The position numbers and the translations under genes were made by a program. This document shows positions 1-11,128 of a DNA stretch of 64,000 nucleotides, one piece after another. The first letter of the stretch is position 1. The number at the start of each line of letters is the position of its first letter. The notes below the pieces were generated by a model. It did no database searches. It had not been told where the DNA came from and was given only the letters and a program-made list of their open reading frames with translations. The stretch is from Adiantum capillus-veneris (Eukaryota > Streptophyta > Polypodiopsida > Polypodiales > Pteridaceae), in the NCBI GenBank assembly GCA_014529385.2, contig CM043955.1, positions 138,745,108 to 138,809,107 on the forward strand, read 5' to 3'.

Positions 1-413
1 ATTTTCAGCCATGTTAACAAAATTTATATATGTACTTAGTGTATGCTTTGGCAATTCAAAACCTTAGTTGCCACTCCTCTTAGCCTTTGAAGATCAGCTC
101 TTAAGTATCGACACCCACGGCTCAAAGTGGTTAATTATAGAGAGTAGAGGAGTAGGTCTAACATAGCAAGGTTGCCGAGGGCTAGCTCCTTTCGGACTTC
201 TTATGGCTCAATAATGGTAAAGCCATACGCAACTCTAAAACGACTCCATTATTAAGTCCAAAGCTCCCGAGGTGTGCACCATATCCCACATAGTGCGCTC
301 AACAAAACCGATAATAGATCCCAGTTCCACTTACCCTAATATAATTAACAACATCAACAATTTATAGGCTACTTAAGGACCTCTCTCCTTAAGCAAGAAA
401 AGAGAAACCAAAT
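1..413 (-). mobile_element. 5' leader of a minus-strand LTR retrotransposon, cut by the window edge
   Basis: This stretch lies inside an LTR element read on the minus strand. It directly precedes, in plus coordinates, a primer-binding site and an LTR start, so it should be the untranslated leader between the 5' LTR and gag. I see no long reading frame in it. The coding part would lie to the left, outside the window. Placement is inferred from the neighbouring primer site and LTR boundary. Confidence 0.5.
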
Positions 414-425
414 GCTCTGATACCA
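414..425 (-). other. Primer-binding site for initiator-Met tRNA
   Basis: The plus strand reads gctctgatacca; its complement TGGTATCAGAGC is the classic plant retrotransposon primer site pairing with the 3' end of initiator-Met tRNA. It sits one base from an LTR start (TGTAATG at 427), the spacing expected for a 5' LTR of a minus-strand element. Confidence 0.75.
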
Positions 426-426
426 A

Positions 427-2252
427 TGTAATGAAATGGCCTATGAACTTAGAGAATAGTGGAATTAAGAGAATTAGAGTGAGCAACTTTGAGAGCATAG
501 AGGGTGAACTTTATTGGTAGTATCAACTTAATCATAGCACTTAATTAACTAGGCATGAGCAATACTTTTGCAAGAGAGAGAGTTTAGAGAATATGACAAC
601 AGTTGAGGACCGTATTCATGTGGAGCCGGTCCCCCCTCCAAAAGGAATTTGTATTATAGGTTCTCTCATTAAGAGAGACATGGTACAATACAATATTTGT
701 GTTCCTTGAGACCTCTTTGGTGGTATGAAGATGGAAGCTTCATACACCAAGCTTTTGCTTAATAGCAACAATCAATCTTATCTTGAAAACAATCAAGAAC
801 TTGTGAGCATTATCAATCCCTGTGTTCCCTAAATCATTTGGGTGCATGAAGATGTGAACTTTTATGCATCAACTTGTGTTTAAAGCAACAATTAATCTAC
901 CTTGCAATACAATTAATCTACTTGCATGAAGTAATCAAGGCATAAAGTAAACTTGTGGAAAGCATTGACTATCCCAAGCCTCAATCCCAAGATCTCAAAC
1001 ACCTTCGAAGGTGGAGAGAGCTAGCACGGAATGAGGGTAGGGATGAGGAAGAAGAAGTATTCCATAGGAGAAAGAAATAGTTTCTCACTTATCATCACTC
1101 TTTTTGCTTATAATATATAATAGCATAGTAATGAAGATGGAGAAGATGGCAAGTTTAACCATTGAAGCATAGCTCTTGGTTGGATTTGCATTCCATAGCC
1201 AAGAGTGTTGGTGTAGGCTCTCAATTTCTCAAGGAGCTTGGAGAAGGAGATGGAGCTCTTGCCCCTTGCATAGCACACCATGAGAGTGTTTGTGAGAGTG
1301 TGTGTGGGTGAGTATACCCCTTAAGCAATCCCCTAGATTGCTTGGGTCGACCCCCCCTTGTAGCTCATGCTTGAAGCTCATTGGACCCCTCCAGGCCTAG
1401 CCAATCACAAGCAGGAGGCATTACAAGCAGCAAGGGTAGCCTTGGGACAAGTGTCCCCCTTTCCCCTTGAGAGAGAGGACTTGATAAATTCAAAATTAAT
1501 TCGTTAAATCTCCTAAATTATCATTGGACCCCTTGGGTGGTCAACCAATAGGCTTCAGGCACACCATGAGGGCAACATGAGGAGGAACTTGGCAAGTGTC
1601 CCTTTTGCTTTCTTTGTACCATGCATGCCTTGTGTGAGTGTGTGGGTGTTCTCTCTCATCCCCCCTCATGTAGGGCTCACCCCCTCCTTGTAGGGATTGA
1701 ATATTTGACTTTTTGACACCTCAAGCCCCTCATGTATAGGCCCAGTTCCCACCACAAGCTTGTCCCTTAAGCACTTTAAGCTTGGGCTGGGTTCTCACCT
1801 CAAGTACATCCCTAGCATCTCAAGCATGTCAAGCACCTCAAGCATGTCAAGCACACCAAGCATCTCAATCCTCAAGCAGCTTAAGCACCTCAATCATCAA
1901 GCACCTCAAGCACCTTAGTCATCTAGCATGACAAGCAAGACAAGCACCTTGAGCTGGGTCGGGTTCCCGCCTCAAGCTCAACCCTAGCTTACCTAAGGTC
2001 AAAGGACGTTTACACACATTATTGGAGGTCTTCAATGAAGCTAACCCTAAGGTCTTATGCTCCATTGGTTAGCCTTGCTCTTTGATAGACCATATCTCAT
2101 TTGAGCCCCTTTTCTATTGGCCCCGTGTTGAGATAGATCTATAAGCACATCTCAATATCTTAACCCTTGTTCCCGTTTATTCTCCCACATTAAGTGATTA
2201 GTTTAATATGAGAAAATCATTTGGGTTGGTTAGATATTAGTTTTTATGACAC
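427..2252 (-). repeat. Long terminal repeat (5' LTR) of a minus-strand element
   Basis: The LTR starts with TGTAATG next to the primer site and is taken to end near TTTTTATGACA at about 2252. After that point its similarity to an inverted relative at 29540-30335 stops. Shared landmarks with that relative include a block around 1430-1480 (CCTTGGGACAAGTGTCCCCC) and a block around 2190-2250 (GAGAAAATCATTTGGG). The LTR is about 1.8 kb, CA-rich, with a short tandem 10-mer array at 1812-1950. The 3' border is approximate. The mate LTR is outside the window. Confidence 0.55.
1812..1950. repeat. Degenerate 10-mer tandem array (TCAAGCACCT type)
   Basis: About a dozen imperfect copies of a ten-base unit of the form tcaagcacct / tcaagcatgt / tcaatcatca follow one another inside the LTR. 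The repeat is direct and in phase for most of its length. Confidence 0.6.
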
Positions 2253-2489
2253 AAGGCTTCAATACCACGTGGCATTATCCGAGCATAGCTAGCTGCCCCC
2301 CCACTAGTAGTTGAGGCGTTGTTTCCTTCCTACACTGCTTGTGGAAACTTCCCAGAGATAGATACGCCCACGTTGCACTTGAGTCCTCTCAACAGTTAGC
2401 CAGGCAGGGAGACACAGCCAGTTGGTATGGGGAGAGGATGTCATGGTTCCAGGCACATGGATTCAATATAGATAGATTTCCCCCCTTCT

Positions 2490-3330
2490 AGTAATCACTG
2501 GATGGACCCTCTCTTACTCTTACACAGTCCGAGACCACCAGGCTCATCCGCCAGGACCTGATTCAGCTATACACTAGGAGGACATGGGTACAGCCAGCAC
2601 AGGAGCTGGGCACAAAGATGGCTTTCTACAGAGAGCATCTTCTCCAGCTTACGGATGAAGGTTTTGTGATGAGGCTTAGATACATGGACACCCACCTGTC
2701 TCATGGGATACGGTGTGCCATTGGCCAAATGCGCACATCCTCACACCAGCTGCTGCAGATCGAGACTGTGAGATACAACAGAGTGCTAGAAGAGGCTAGG
2801 ACATGCACCCTGTGTGACATGGAGCCTGAGATAGGGTTACACTACACATGCCACTACCTTGTCTACTACGAGATATGAGGCCGCTTCCACTGCTTGTTCA
2901 GAGAGACTTTGGACCACTCTCCAGAGTCATGAGGTACGAGGATCAGAGATGCCTGGGTTTGTTCTTGCTCAAGTTGCACATACACAGAGAGATCCTGATT
3001 AGAGGAGAGGCTAGCCAGTCTCAGAGACACATCACATAATTCTTTAAAGCAGACACTGGACGCCCAGAGGAGCTATTACCACAGTAGATCTTGTCCCTCA
3101 CACCAGAGGCACATTGATGGATCAAGCGACTGAGCTGGGGAAATCCAGATGCCCACGACTGCGGAGGACTACACAGCATCGACGAAGGCTACATCAAAGG
3201 ATTCGGATCACTTTGGCCCGACATGCACGACGTTTGGTCAGACTACTGTCCATGGAGGAGATTGATGAGATCCGCCAGCGATCGATGCTGGATTTCTTGT
3301 GACTTGTGACGTAGCTATCCCAACTAGCTG
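2490..3330 (+). pseudogene. LINE-like C-terminal zinc-motif region, broken
   Basis: The longest open part (2618-2878, 86 aa) contains the string GQMRTSSHQL followed by ETVRYNR and a C-x2-C-x8-H-x2-C metal-binding pattern (CTLC...HYTC). This arrangement resembles the region after the reverse transcriptase in many non-LTR retrotransposons, where a conserved R-T-x-S-H block precedes a CCHC motif. Translation continues in the same register past a stop at 2876-2878 and then shifts (2848-3039, 3114-3302), so the gene is broken. Upstream, 2253-2490 has nothing recognisable. A diverged host zinc protein is an alternative. I see no RT motifs nearby, so the assignment rests on the tail only. Confidence 0.35.
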
Positions 3331-3458
3331 CTTAGTTCACACCTACCAGTTTAGGATCCCATAGTACTTTTATTTTATCATTTTGTCATTTCATTTTGTT
3401 ACTCTGACTTTCTATTAGATTCACCACATTGTAACGCTTTGGTCTCATAGGTCATTTT

Positions 3459-3710
<252 letters not shown>

Positions 3711-3779
3711 AACTCCCACTTGAAGGTCAATGCAGACCAAGTGACGTGGTATGTATAACCGTGAAGAACTCTAGTGGCT

Positions 3780-4660
3780 TCAACTTATACCCATCACCTC
3801 ATTGCAATGTGTAAACCGCTCCAAAACTAAGCCTTTCATCAAAGAATTTGTTGGGTTGTCGTCAGTGTGTACCTTGACCAAATCAATGAGCTTTTTGGTC
3901 AAGAAATCTCTCACGGGATGATACCGGACTTCAATGTGTTTCGATTTAGAGTGAAACACGGGATTCCTTGCCAATGCCAGAGCACTCTGACTATCACAAT
4001 ATATCACTGGAGTCTCATCAATGCCAAGATTTTTGACCAAGCGAGATAACCATACAGCCTCTTTACTTGCATCCGACAATGCAACATACTCTGCTTCCGT
4101 AGTGGAAGACGACGTACAATCTTGAAGACACGACCTCCAAGATACTGCTGCCCCAGCAAATATGAAAACATAGCCAGATGTCGATCTCCTATTGTCAACA
4201 CAACCTGCATAGTCTGCATCCGCATAACCCACGATGGATGCATTACTGTTCCCGAAGCGTAAACACCTGCCGACCGTACCTTTGAGGTACCTAAGAATGT
4301 GCTTCACTGCTTCCCAATACTTGTTGCCAGGATTTGCCATATATCGGCTCATCACTCCCATGCAAAAGCAATGTCTGGTCTTGTGGCCACCATAGCATAC
4401 ATGAGACTGCCCATACCAAAGAATATGGTACCTTAGCCATTTCAGCTCGCCCAACATCAGATATGGGTGCATCTTCCTTGCTGAGTTTCAAGAATGCCTG
4501 CATTAAGGTACTCAATGCTTTCCCCCCCTGCATATTGAAATACTACAAAACTTTCTCAATGTATGTTTCCTGAGATAACTTAAGAATACGACGTTTGCGA
4601 TCTCTTTTGATTCGCATGCCAAGAAAGTGTGTAGCATCCCCCAAATCTTTCATTGCACGA
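3780..4660 (-). pseudogene. Copia RT C-terminus and RNase H, frameshifted
   Basis: Read on the minus strand, about 4660-4470 gives the end of a copia reverse transcriptase (MKDLGDATHFLGM and LSQETYIEKVL blocks) and then, after a frame change near 4470, an RNase H domain in the 230-aa ORF at 3780-4472. Visible landmarks are KHILRYLKGT, the catalytic-region string GYADADYAG, SSTTEAEYVALSDASKE and IYCDSQSALALARNP, ending in KHIEVRYH. The family's usual order (RT then RNase H at the C-terminus of a single polyprotein) is kept. The upstream part ends abruptly near 4660, where the internal deletion joins non-coding sequence. Clearly copia, inactive. Confidence 0.9.
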
Positions 4661-5557
4661 ACACGGCGTCAAATGCACCTAGCCCTCTCTATACATGTCC
4701 TATGGCGAGGCCACGAAAAAGGGGTACTCCAGCAAAACCTGTATTACCGAAAGGATCTCAACATTCGAGAATCCCCCAGCTCAAGAAAACCTCACGCTAT
4801 CGACTCTCACAAAAGGTTATGCAGACAAGAAACTAGCCCAGTCTCAGAAAGGGCCTCCAAACCTAGTCTCAGAAACGATCGGGACTACCAGAAATAAGGC
4901 AAATCGGCTCCAACAAAAGGTACATATGGTAGTTTCCGCAACTCAACGTACATCCATTGTCAAAAATACTGCAAGGTGCATGCAATATACACGCTCAAAC
5001 AGGTGCCAAACAAAATGTGCAAGTAGTAAACAAATCCCTGTGGGGAGTAAAACCACTCTCAAAAGAGCTCAAGCACTATCAAAAGTGCCAAAACAATGCA
5101 TATGCGCATCAAGTACTCCCACTGAAATCTGTGTTGATGCAAAACACTGCAACCTGTAAGAAACCTGGATGTCCTATATGTATACAAGAACCTGTGAGGA
5201 GATGGATGTCTGAAAAACCCGAGACAATGTCGATGCCAAAAAGTGCTCCTAATCAGCCCATAAACACCATCTTAATAGCACATATAGCCATAAAACGGCT
5301 ATAGACCATCTAAAATAGTCTTTGAACAACCTGCACCTGTGTGTTGTACCTGTACCTGTAGTTGTAGCAAAAGTGGAGTTGAAAAATACAACTCCTGAAG
5401 CGTAGCTCGGATGAAGCTTTCGACTACATGAACAACTTTGAAAGGGGGGGTAGAACGCTCTTGGAACGCTGAATTTTTCGATGCCGAAATCGGAAATCTG
5501 TTTGCACTTTTTAAAGTGCACGCGTGCACGGACGCGAAAATGGCAAGCACAAACCCT
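4661..5557 (-). mobile_element. Remaining interior of the short copia element, no recognisable domain
   Basis: About 0.9 kb between the truncated RT and the primer site. The plus strand is C- and A-rich and opens several overlapping short frames without known motifs. In position it corresponds to the leader and perhaps a diverged gag remnant. I cannot assign a product. Confidence 0.5.
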
Positions 5558-5569
5558 GCTCTGATACCA
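5558..5569 (-). other. Primer-binding site (initiator-Met tRNA) of the short copia element
   Basis: Plus strand gctctgatacca, two bases from the LTR start at 5572; complement TGGTATCAGAGC. Confidence 0.9.
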
Positions 5570-5571
5570 GT

Positions 5572-5773
5572 TGAAGGTGTCGCGGGAAGCATGTGCGAGT
5601 GAAAGTGCAAGAGCAAAGAGAGAGAGAACTTCTTTGGGTGGAGTGCACAACAATGTTATCCTGTTGCAACTCCTTATTCTATTTGTATTAAAGAATAAGT
5701 GTATACATGGATTAAGTTAGTAGATGGGTTAGTAGTAACAGGGATGTCCGGCTAGTTGGCCTGAATCCCAACA
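5572..5773 (-). repeat. 5' LTR of the short copia element
   Basis: Starts TGAAGGTGTCGCGGGAAG, ends GAATCCCAACA, and matches the left LTR along its length apart from the short GA tract and a few substitutions. Confidence 0.9.
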
Positions 5774-5817
5774 ATTTTGGCCTTTTGAAGACACTAATAT
5801 AACATTTCATTTCATCG

Positions 5818-5912
5818 CTCTCTCTCTCTCTCTCTCTCTCTTGCTCTCTCTCTCTCTCTCACTCGTGCTCACTCCCCTTGGTCTCTACGCTTCTGCATCA
5901 TCAAATTTGACA
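5818..5912 (+). repeat. Truncated left LTR (3' end only) with (CT)n
   Basis: A (CT)n run at 5818-5860 with one TTG interruption, then ctcactccccttggtctctacg and the terminal TTTGACA. The same tail recurs at 8125-8172. Upstream similarity between the two copies stops at the CT tract. Confidence 0.6.
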
Positions 5913-5924
5913 TGGTATCAGAGC
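5913..5924 (+). other. Primer-binding site (initiator-Met tRNA)
   Basis: TGGTATCAGAGC directly after the LTR terminus TTGACA. Confidence 0.8.
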
Positions 5925-7830
5925 TTGGTGTAGCTTGTGCGTGAAGAGCTATGGTGGAGGAGCAGCCCACAAGAGGAAAAAGAGCACACCCTCCCTCGGC
6001 GTTCCACTCTCCAACTCCCTTTGTCGCTGCCCATCCCTCAACAAGTTGCTAGCATTCTAAAATGCTAGTGTTTGCAGCTTTGGTGTTCTCCTTGATCGGC
6101 GCCGAAGACCACTGTCACCTGCGTTTTGAAACGCTGGCTAGCAGCATTGCATGGCAACAAGGCAAAGTCCCCCTGATATATCAAAATGCTTGCGTATTGG
6201 CACTATCGAAGCTCAACCTCGTAATCTCCCCTGCCCGCCAATTCTGAAGGCGCTGTGGCCAATGTTTTGAAACACAAGACCAGCAACCTAGCTTGGTGCA
6301 GTGTTTTGAAACTGCCATGGTCAAGAACTTTGCCGGTGTCGCACTGTACTTGCTCCCTTTTTGCCCCAGTATTTTGAAACTCTATTTGCACTATAATTAT
6401 TTTATCACCCCCTTGGACCATCCTGCTTGGTGAAACGCCGACAACATTAATAAAAACCCCTCTCCCACTGTGCGTTCTAGAATGCCAGCCAATTGGGGTC
6501 TCTTATGGACACTGACAATACTAAACCTTCACTCCCCACAACATTTTAAAAAGCTAGGAGATGTAGGCCATTGAAGTTCCACTACGCCAGCGTGTCAAGA
6601 CACTGCGGGATGTGAACTAGTGGGGCCCTTTTGAGAAGCAGTGGGAGAGAAGATCGACCAAGTCTTGTTGGCTTGAAGGGAAGTAACGAGCAAGGAAAAA
6701 AATCTGCTAAGGAGTGTCTTGGGAGACGAAGAGGTAGTTATTGGAGCCTCTTGGGAATGCCAGAGGAGAGGATCGGCTTGGGAAATGGAACAGCTTGGAG
6801 TTCTTGTGGCTTGGGATTTTTGTGGCCAATTGGAGTGCGAGAAGATACAATATTACCAAGTTTTGCAACTTCAACATTGGTGCCCTCTTGCTCAAGCACG
6901 ACCGACGACAACAACCAAAAGCAACGAGTGGCTATGGATAACGGATCGTCAACCATCCAATTAGCGGCCTATGCATCGGCACATTTCTAAAGGAACCCGG
7001 TAAAATATTTGGCTCGAGTTTGTGAAGTCAAAAGCAAATGGAGGAGTTTGCTAGAGGACATCAACAAAGGTCAGTTGGACAAGGATGGCAGTACCAGTAC
7101 TCAGTTAGCTACCTTGGTACCCATGAGGTATGGTCATAGTAGTCATGATTGTGATTCAACGCTTTGTTTGGCTCGAGAGTTTGAAGCCAAAGGCAAAAGC
7201 AGGAACTCACAGGAAGACAAGGATAAAGGCAAGCTGGACAGTAATAAAGATTTGACAGAGGAGATCGGCATGGCACTCATGGCGGTTTCCACAGTGGCCT
7301 CGACGTCAAATTGCTAGTCAAATGGTAGGTGTCACCATTAGCTTCAGCAGAGAGAGGCTTGTGAGTGGGAGAGAGGGGAAAGCACTACTCCCTATAATTA
7401 ATTTGGACTCTTGTGTTGGAGTTCAAGTTATTGGTGGTTGGACGCGTAGGTCAGAGTTTAATGCACGTGCATCTAGCAGGGAGCCAATCAGATGTCTAAA
7501 ACGCTATCGATGGGTGCGCCAATTCATTGTTGTTGGTTAGATTATGGATAGGATGTGTTCCAACAGTTCATTATCTTGGAGTTTTATATTTTGGACGTGA
7601 TGTGTTCACAGTTGATGAATGGGGATTATTGGACGTAGTATTGTCTATAGTTTGAAGTTTCTACAAAGGAAACCGATGCTCAAGATGGCATTACTTTCAG
7701 GTACAAAGTTGAGGAGAGCAACACTGAGGTGTGTCCAGTAGGTGGCCACTACTGAGGTGTCCATGGTAGCTTCTTCATTGACTTGGTCTCACTATTGATG
7801 TCCACTATAAGCTGCAAAGAGGGTCTTAAA
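5925..7830 (+). other. Interior of the non-autonomous element, unrecognised short ORFs
   Basis: No gag, protease, integrase or RT motif in any frame. Between about 6050 and 6490 a short motif related to ttttgaaac followed by a C- or G-rich half recurs roughly every 35-140 bases. The larger plus-strand frames (119 aa at 6631-6990 and 102 aa at 7009-7317) are Ser/Lys/Glu-rich and unlike any family I know. They could be chance frames. Confidence 0.4.
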
Positions 7831-8073
7831 CTTTAGGCATCTCAAGTGAACTCTACAATGTGATCCCATTATTTAGTTTGGCTTTTAGGTATTTATTTTA
7901 CTTGTTTGTCAAAGTCTTGGGTAGGGCAATTTACTGGGATTGCTATATAAGCAACTCCTTGCCTCCATTGTATACACATTCAGTTATTCGTTGCCAATAT
8001 ACAATGGAGGCAACCCCTTGCCTCCATTGTATACACATTCAGTTATTCGTTGCCAAGGTTGATTGGTTCAGGA

Positions 8074-8127
<54 letters not shown>

Positions 8128-8172
8128 CTCACTCCCCTTGGTCTCTACGCTTCCGCATCGTTGACTTTGACA
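7830..8172 (+). repeat. Right LTR of the non-autonomous element
   Basis: It contains a TATA box (CTATATAAG, 7943-7951), a duplicated 41-base segment (7957-7997 and 8016-8056) lying in the expected start-site region, a (CT)n tract at 8076-8124 and the terminus TTTGACA at 8172. The 5' border is not clear. Confidence 0.5.
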
Positions 8173-9539
8173 TATTCCCCATTTTGGGGCGCTTGGTTTG
8201 AGGCTATAAGACTAGTCAAACTGGGGCTTGACAGCTTGAGCACATGGTTTATGAATAGGAAACAATGGGGCTCTAAAGTCAGGGGATTTTTTTTCCCTCT
8301 TGAAATGGTTTCTTTTGAAGGTTGCTAGGAGGCCTTGAGGGCTTGAGAGCCCGAAGCAACATTAGACTATCACGTGCTGCAGTGGTTATCCCACATGTGT
8401 CGTTCACATGCAAGAAGCTATGGTATATATAGCACATGGGTGCCCCTCCATAAGCAACGAGTTGGAGAGAGTGGGAGAGCTCTCATGGAGCTTAGTGGCT
8501 ATGGCGGTTAGATTGCCTTGCTTGTTGCGGGTGCTGCATGGCGTCTTGACAGATTTGCTGGGTGGACAACGATGCTAGTGGTCACACAGACAATTACTTA
8601 TGTGACAGCTATTTTGGGTGGCATTCCCATGCCCATACGAGCCCAAACCTTTTATTGAAGATAAGTGGTCTCCCATGGGATGCCATGGCACCGTGATAGC
8701 CGAAATGGAAGATGCTTTACATGTGATTGAGAGCTGGAAGCTTGCCGTGGTGTCACCACCCTATCAAATGTGCTAAGATGAGGTGCCATGTGCATGTTAA
8801 GTATGCAAAATGCCTAAATGGAGCTCCTAGTGAACTGCACGGCCAAGTAAAACTTTTTTTTGGTTTTTTTTGAAGCGAAGGCTCCATATAAGAGTCATTT
8901 TCCAAAGTGTAAGGGCCTTTTTGGAAGTGGTTGCTTTTTGGAGAGCCAAGGCTTGGGAGTCTTTTGGTGTGGAATGTGATGGAGCTTTCCAAGAAGTGTT
9001 TGTGTGTGTTGGTGTACCGAACAAGTGTGTGTAGGTGAGATTGTGTGGATGTTGAAGGTGATTCCTAGTGGATTGGGGTGCTGTGTATATCCTGGACAAT
9101 GGGGAGGCATTGTGTTTGTGTTATGGGTGTGTTCCCCTTACCCCCTTTCTAGCGAGAGCAGGAACTGGGAGGATCGATTTTCTTTGAGCCTACTTAGATC
9201 CTAGGAGCAGCTAAGGAGGGGCTTGGAGCAACACCAACCCACTTGCATGGAGGAGTGCTTGAGGCAACCTTTTGTTTGGAACCCCATGGTTAACACATAG
9301 AGATGCCACTTGGTAGGTATCATGCCTCATGCTTCTTGGGGTCCCGTGATGGCAGCCCACGCTCTTGATGACTGGCTACAATTTTCAAGCCTTCTCGAGG
9401 AGGTACAAAGCATCCATTTACGAGGCATGAGGAGAGTACAGAGCATATGTTAGGATATCATAGAGGCTATACCTACTGAGTGGCATAATCCTCTTGAGAC
9501 AGTAGCTCCCTTGGATGGTACCGGTTGGCTACAAAATTC
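8173..9539. other. Unassigned sequence
   Basis: Nothing recognisable for about 1.4 kb. It has short frames only and a T-rich/GT-rich patch around 8850-9060. It may include the unrecognisable upstream part of the LINE that follows. Confidence 0.5.
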
Positions 9540-10141
9540 TTTATTGAATTTTAGGACAATATCAAGTCTCCAATTATGCAAATGGCCAACCAAGCTTTGA
9601 GTAATGGAACCCTTGCCTCAAGTATTAAAAGGGGTCTGATTAAACCAATTCTAAAGCAAATATTTTTCTCTCGGCTGAAACGTTGGAGACCTATAACCAT
9701 GTTGTCAGTGGCTTACAAGATTATTGCCAATGCCGTCGCACTTAGGCTGTCTCCCACTCTGAATAAAGCCATTAATCCTCATTAGCATGGCTTCATCAAA
9801 GGAAGGTGAATATGGCTTCCATGGTTGACATTGAGTACGCAACATCCACCAAACATGACTGTATCCTATTGCAGCTTAATCTTGAAAAAGCATATGATAG
9901 AATCCCTTGGTCATTCATTGAGGAGGTTATGAAATCTCTAGGCTTTGGGCCACGATTGTGTCGGCTAGTTCTCACCCTCAATGCTGGAAGCCACTCTTAG
10001 CTAATTTTTAATGCTGATACGATTCTGGGAGCATTTGAAGTCAAAAGATCAATTAAACAGGGTTTCCCACTTGCCCCATTGCTTTTTTTCATCGATTTGC
10101 ATTTGTTCGTTACAATGTTAGGAGACAATGCTGTGCAAGGT
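9540..10141 (+). pseudogene. L1-like LINE reverse transcriptase, N-terminal half (split gene)
   Basis: Plus-strand translation shows KSPIMQMANQALSNGTLASS, then LIKPILKQ, a WRPITMLSVAYKIIANAVA block and RLSPTLNKAINPH (typical RT blocks 1-2 of plant L1 elements). It continues with LQLNLEKAYDRIPWSFIEEV and MKSLGFGP (block A with the first catalytic Asp region), and IKQGFPLAPLLF. Stops and frame changes occur at about 9785 and 9800. The gene is interrupted at 10141 by the insertion of a 14.6-kb LTR element and resumes at 24773. Joined logically, the order of RT blocks is correct. Confidence 0.85.
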
Positions 10142-11108
10142 TGTTAATTGAGTCAACGTCAGTTAACAGAAGTTGCTAAAGATTGAAGATGTACAAATGC
10201 ACATCGAGGATGAATGCAAAGAAGCAGTAAAGATTGGAGTTACACATTTTTCACGTTTTTCCAAAATGGTCACGTATTGTAAATTCCCGATATATTTCAA
10301 GCCATTGTAATATTTTAATGTGTTACTGGCTCAATGGGAGTTTCAAGCTGTAAAGAATAGGTCACTTACTATGCCTAGGTTGCAGATTCAGTAAGTGGTG
10401 AGCCCTAAAGGCCTTGGGTGGCGGCCGGACATTGCATATTTTTACCCTAGGTACATAAGACAGTGTGTAAAAGAAATTAGGGTTCTCAAGTCATTGGTTG
10501 AGAGCACTCTTTGGTGAGAGCTCTTGAGGTGTGTGGCTATGGAGTCCTTGAGATTCTCCTTTCTCATGAGACTTGATTAACACTAATCAATGATTCATTC
10601 TCTCTCACTATGCCTCTCTCTTATGATTGCCTATGATGCTTAGATTAGCTAGATCTTATTCTCTCTTACTTCTTATGATTGCCTATGATGCTTAGATTAG
10701 CTAGATCTTAACTAATTAGTAGTTAATCTCTCTCTAATATTGTGTGATTGCCCTCTTTTTCTTGTGTGTGCATGTAGGTTTGATTGGAGTGTGGTGTTCC
10801 ATAGATCTATGTGTGTGCTTGCGGTTAGTGTGTTGCATGATAGGATTAGTGTTGTACATGTTTTGCAATCATAGTGTGTGTGATTGGGTTGATTAGAGGT
10901 GAAGAGAAGTGGATATGGAGATTGCCCTTCATTGCGGCTTAGCTCTTCCATAGGCCAAGAAGCTCACCTCAAAGAGTTAACCATTTGTGTTGCCACGATT
11001 AGCTCACTAACCGTGTGAGTGTTTCCATGTCCTAGCCGGGAAGCTCATCCCTCCGAATTAATAATTTTGTTGGTCATTGGAGTTTTTGCAACGATGGGAC
11101 CCCCAACA
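10142..11108 (+). repeat. 5' LTR of the large element
   Basis: 967 bp, TG...CA. It is longer than the right LTR (876 bp) because of a tandem duplication of about 52 bases at roughly 10618-10711 (ttatgattgcctatgatgct repeated) and an extra segment near 10865-10915. Confidence 0.9.
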
Positions 11109-11110
11109 TT

Positions 11111-11128
11111 TGGCGCCGTTGTCGGGGA
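11111..11128 (+). other. Primer-binding site, Asp tRNA
   Basis: TGGCGCCGTTGTCGGGGA follows the LTR by two bases. It is complementary to the 3' end of plant tRNA-Asp(GTC) with one mismatch. Confidence 0.85.

Larger units (their letters stand above)
5818..8172 (+). mobile_element. Non-autonomous LTR element (plus strand), interior without gag-pol
   Basis: The sequence ctcactccccttggtctctacgcttc...ttgaca ends at 5912 and again at 8172, each time preceded by a (CT)n tract. The first copy is followed at once by the primer site TGGTATCAGAGC (5913-5924). This is the layout of a plus-strand LTR element whose left LTR is reduced to its last 90-100 bases. The interior (5925 to about 7830) has only short frames (for example 6631-6990, 119 aa; 7009-7317, 102 aa) with no known domain. 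It may be a large non-coding derivative. The left border and target duplication are not resolved. Confidence 0.55.

Noticed and set aside
414-425. tRNA-like sequence
   Set aside because: Only the 3' end complement is present, next to LTR starts, so these are primer sites; no cloverleaf is present here or at the other primer sites.
7860-8328. Open frames of repeated Ser-Leu
   Set aside because: They are translations of the (CT)n tract and LTR; similar frames at 51299-51681 and 56892-57403 are rejected for the same reason.
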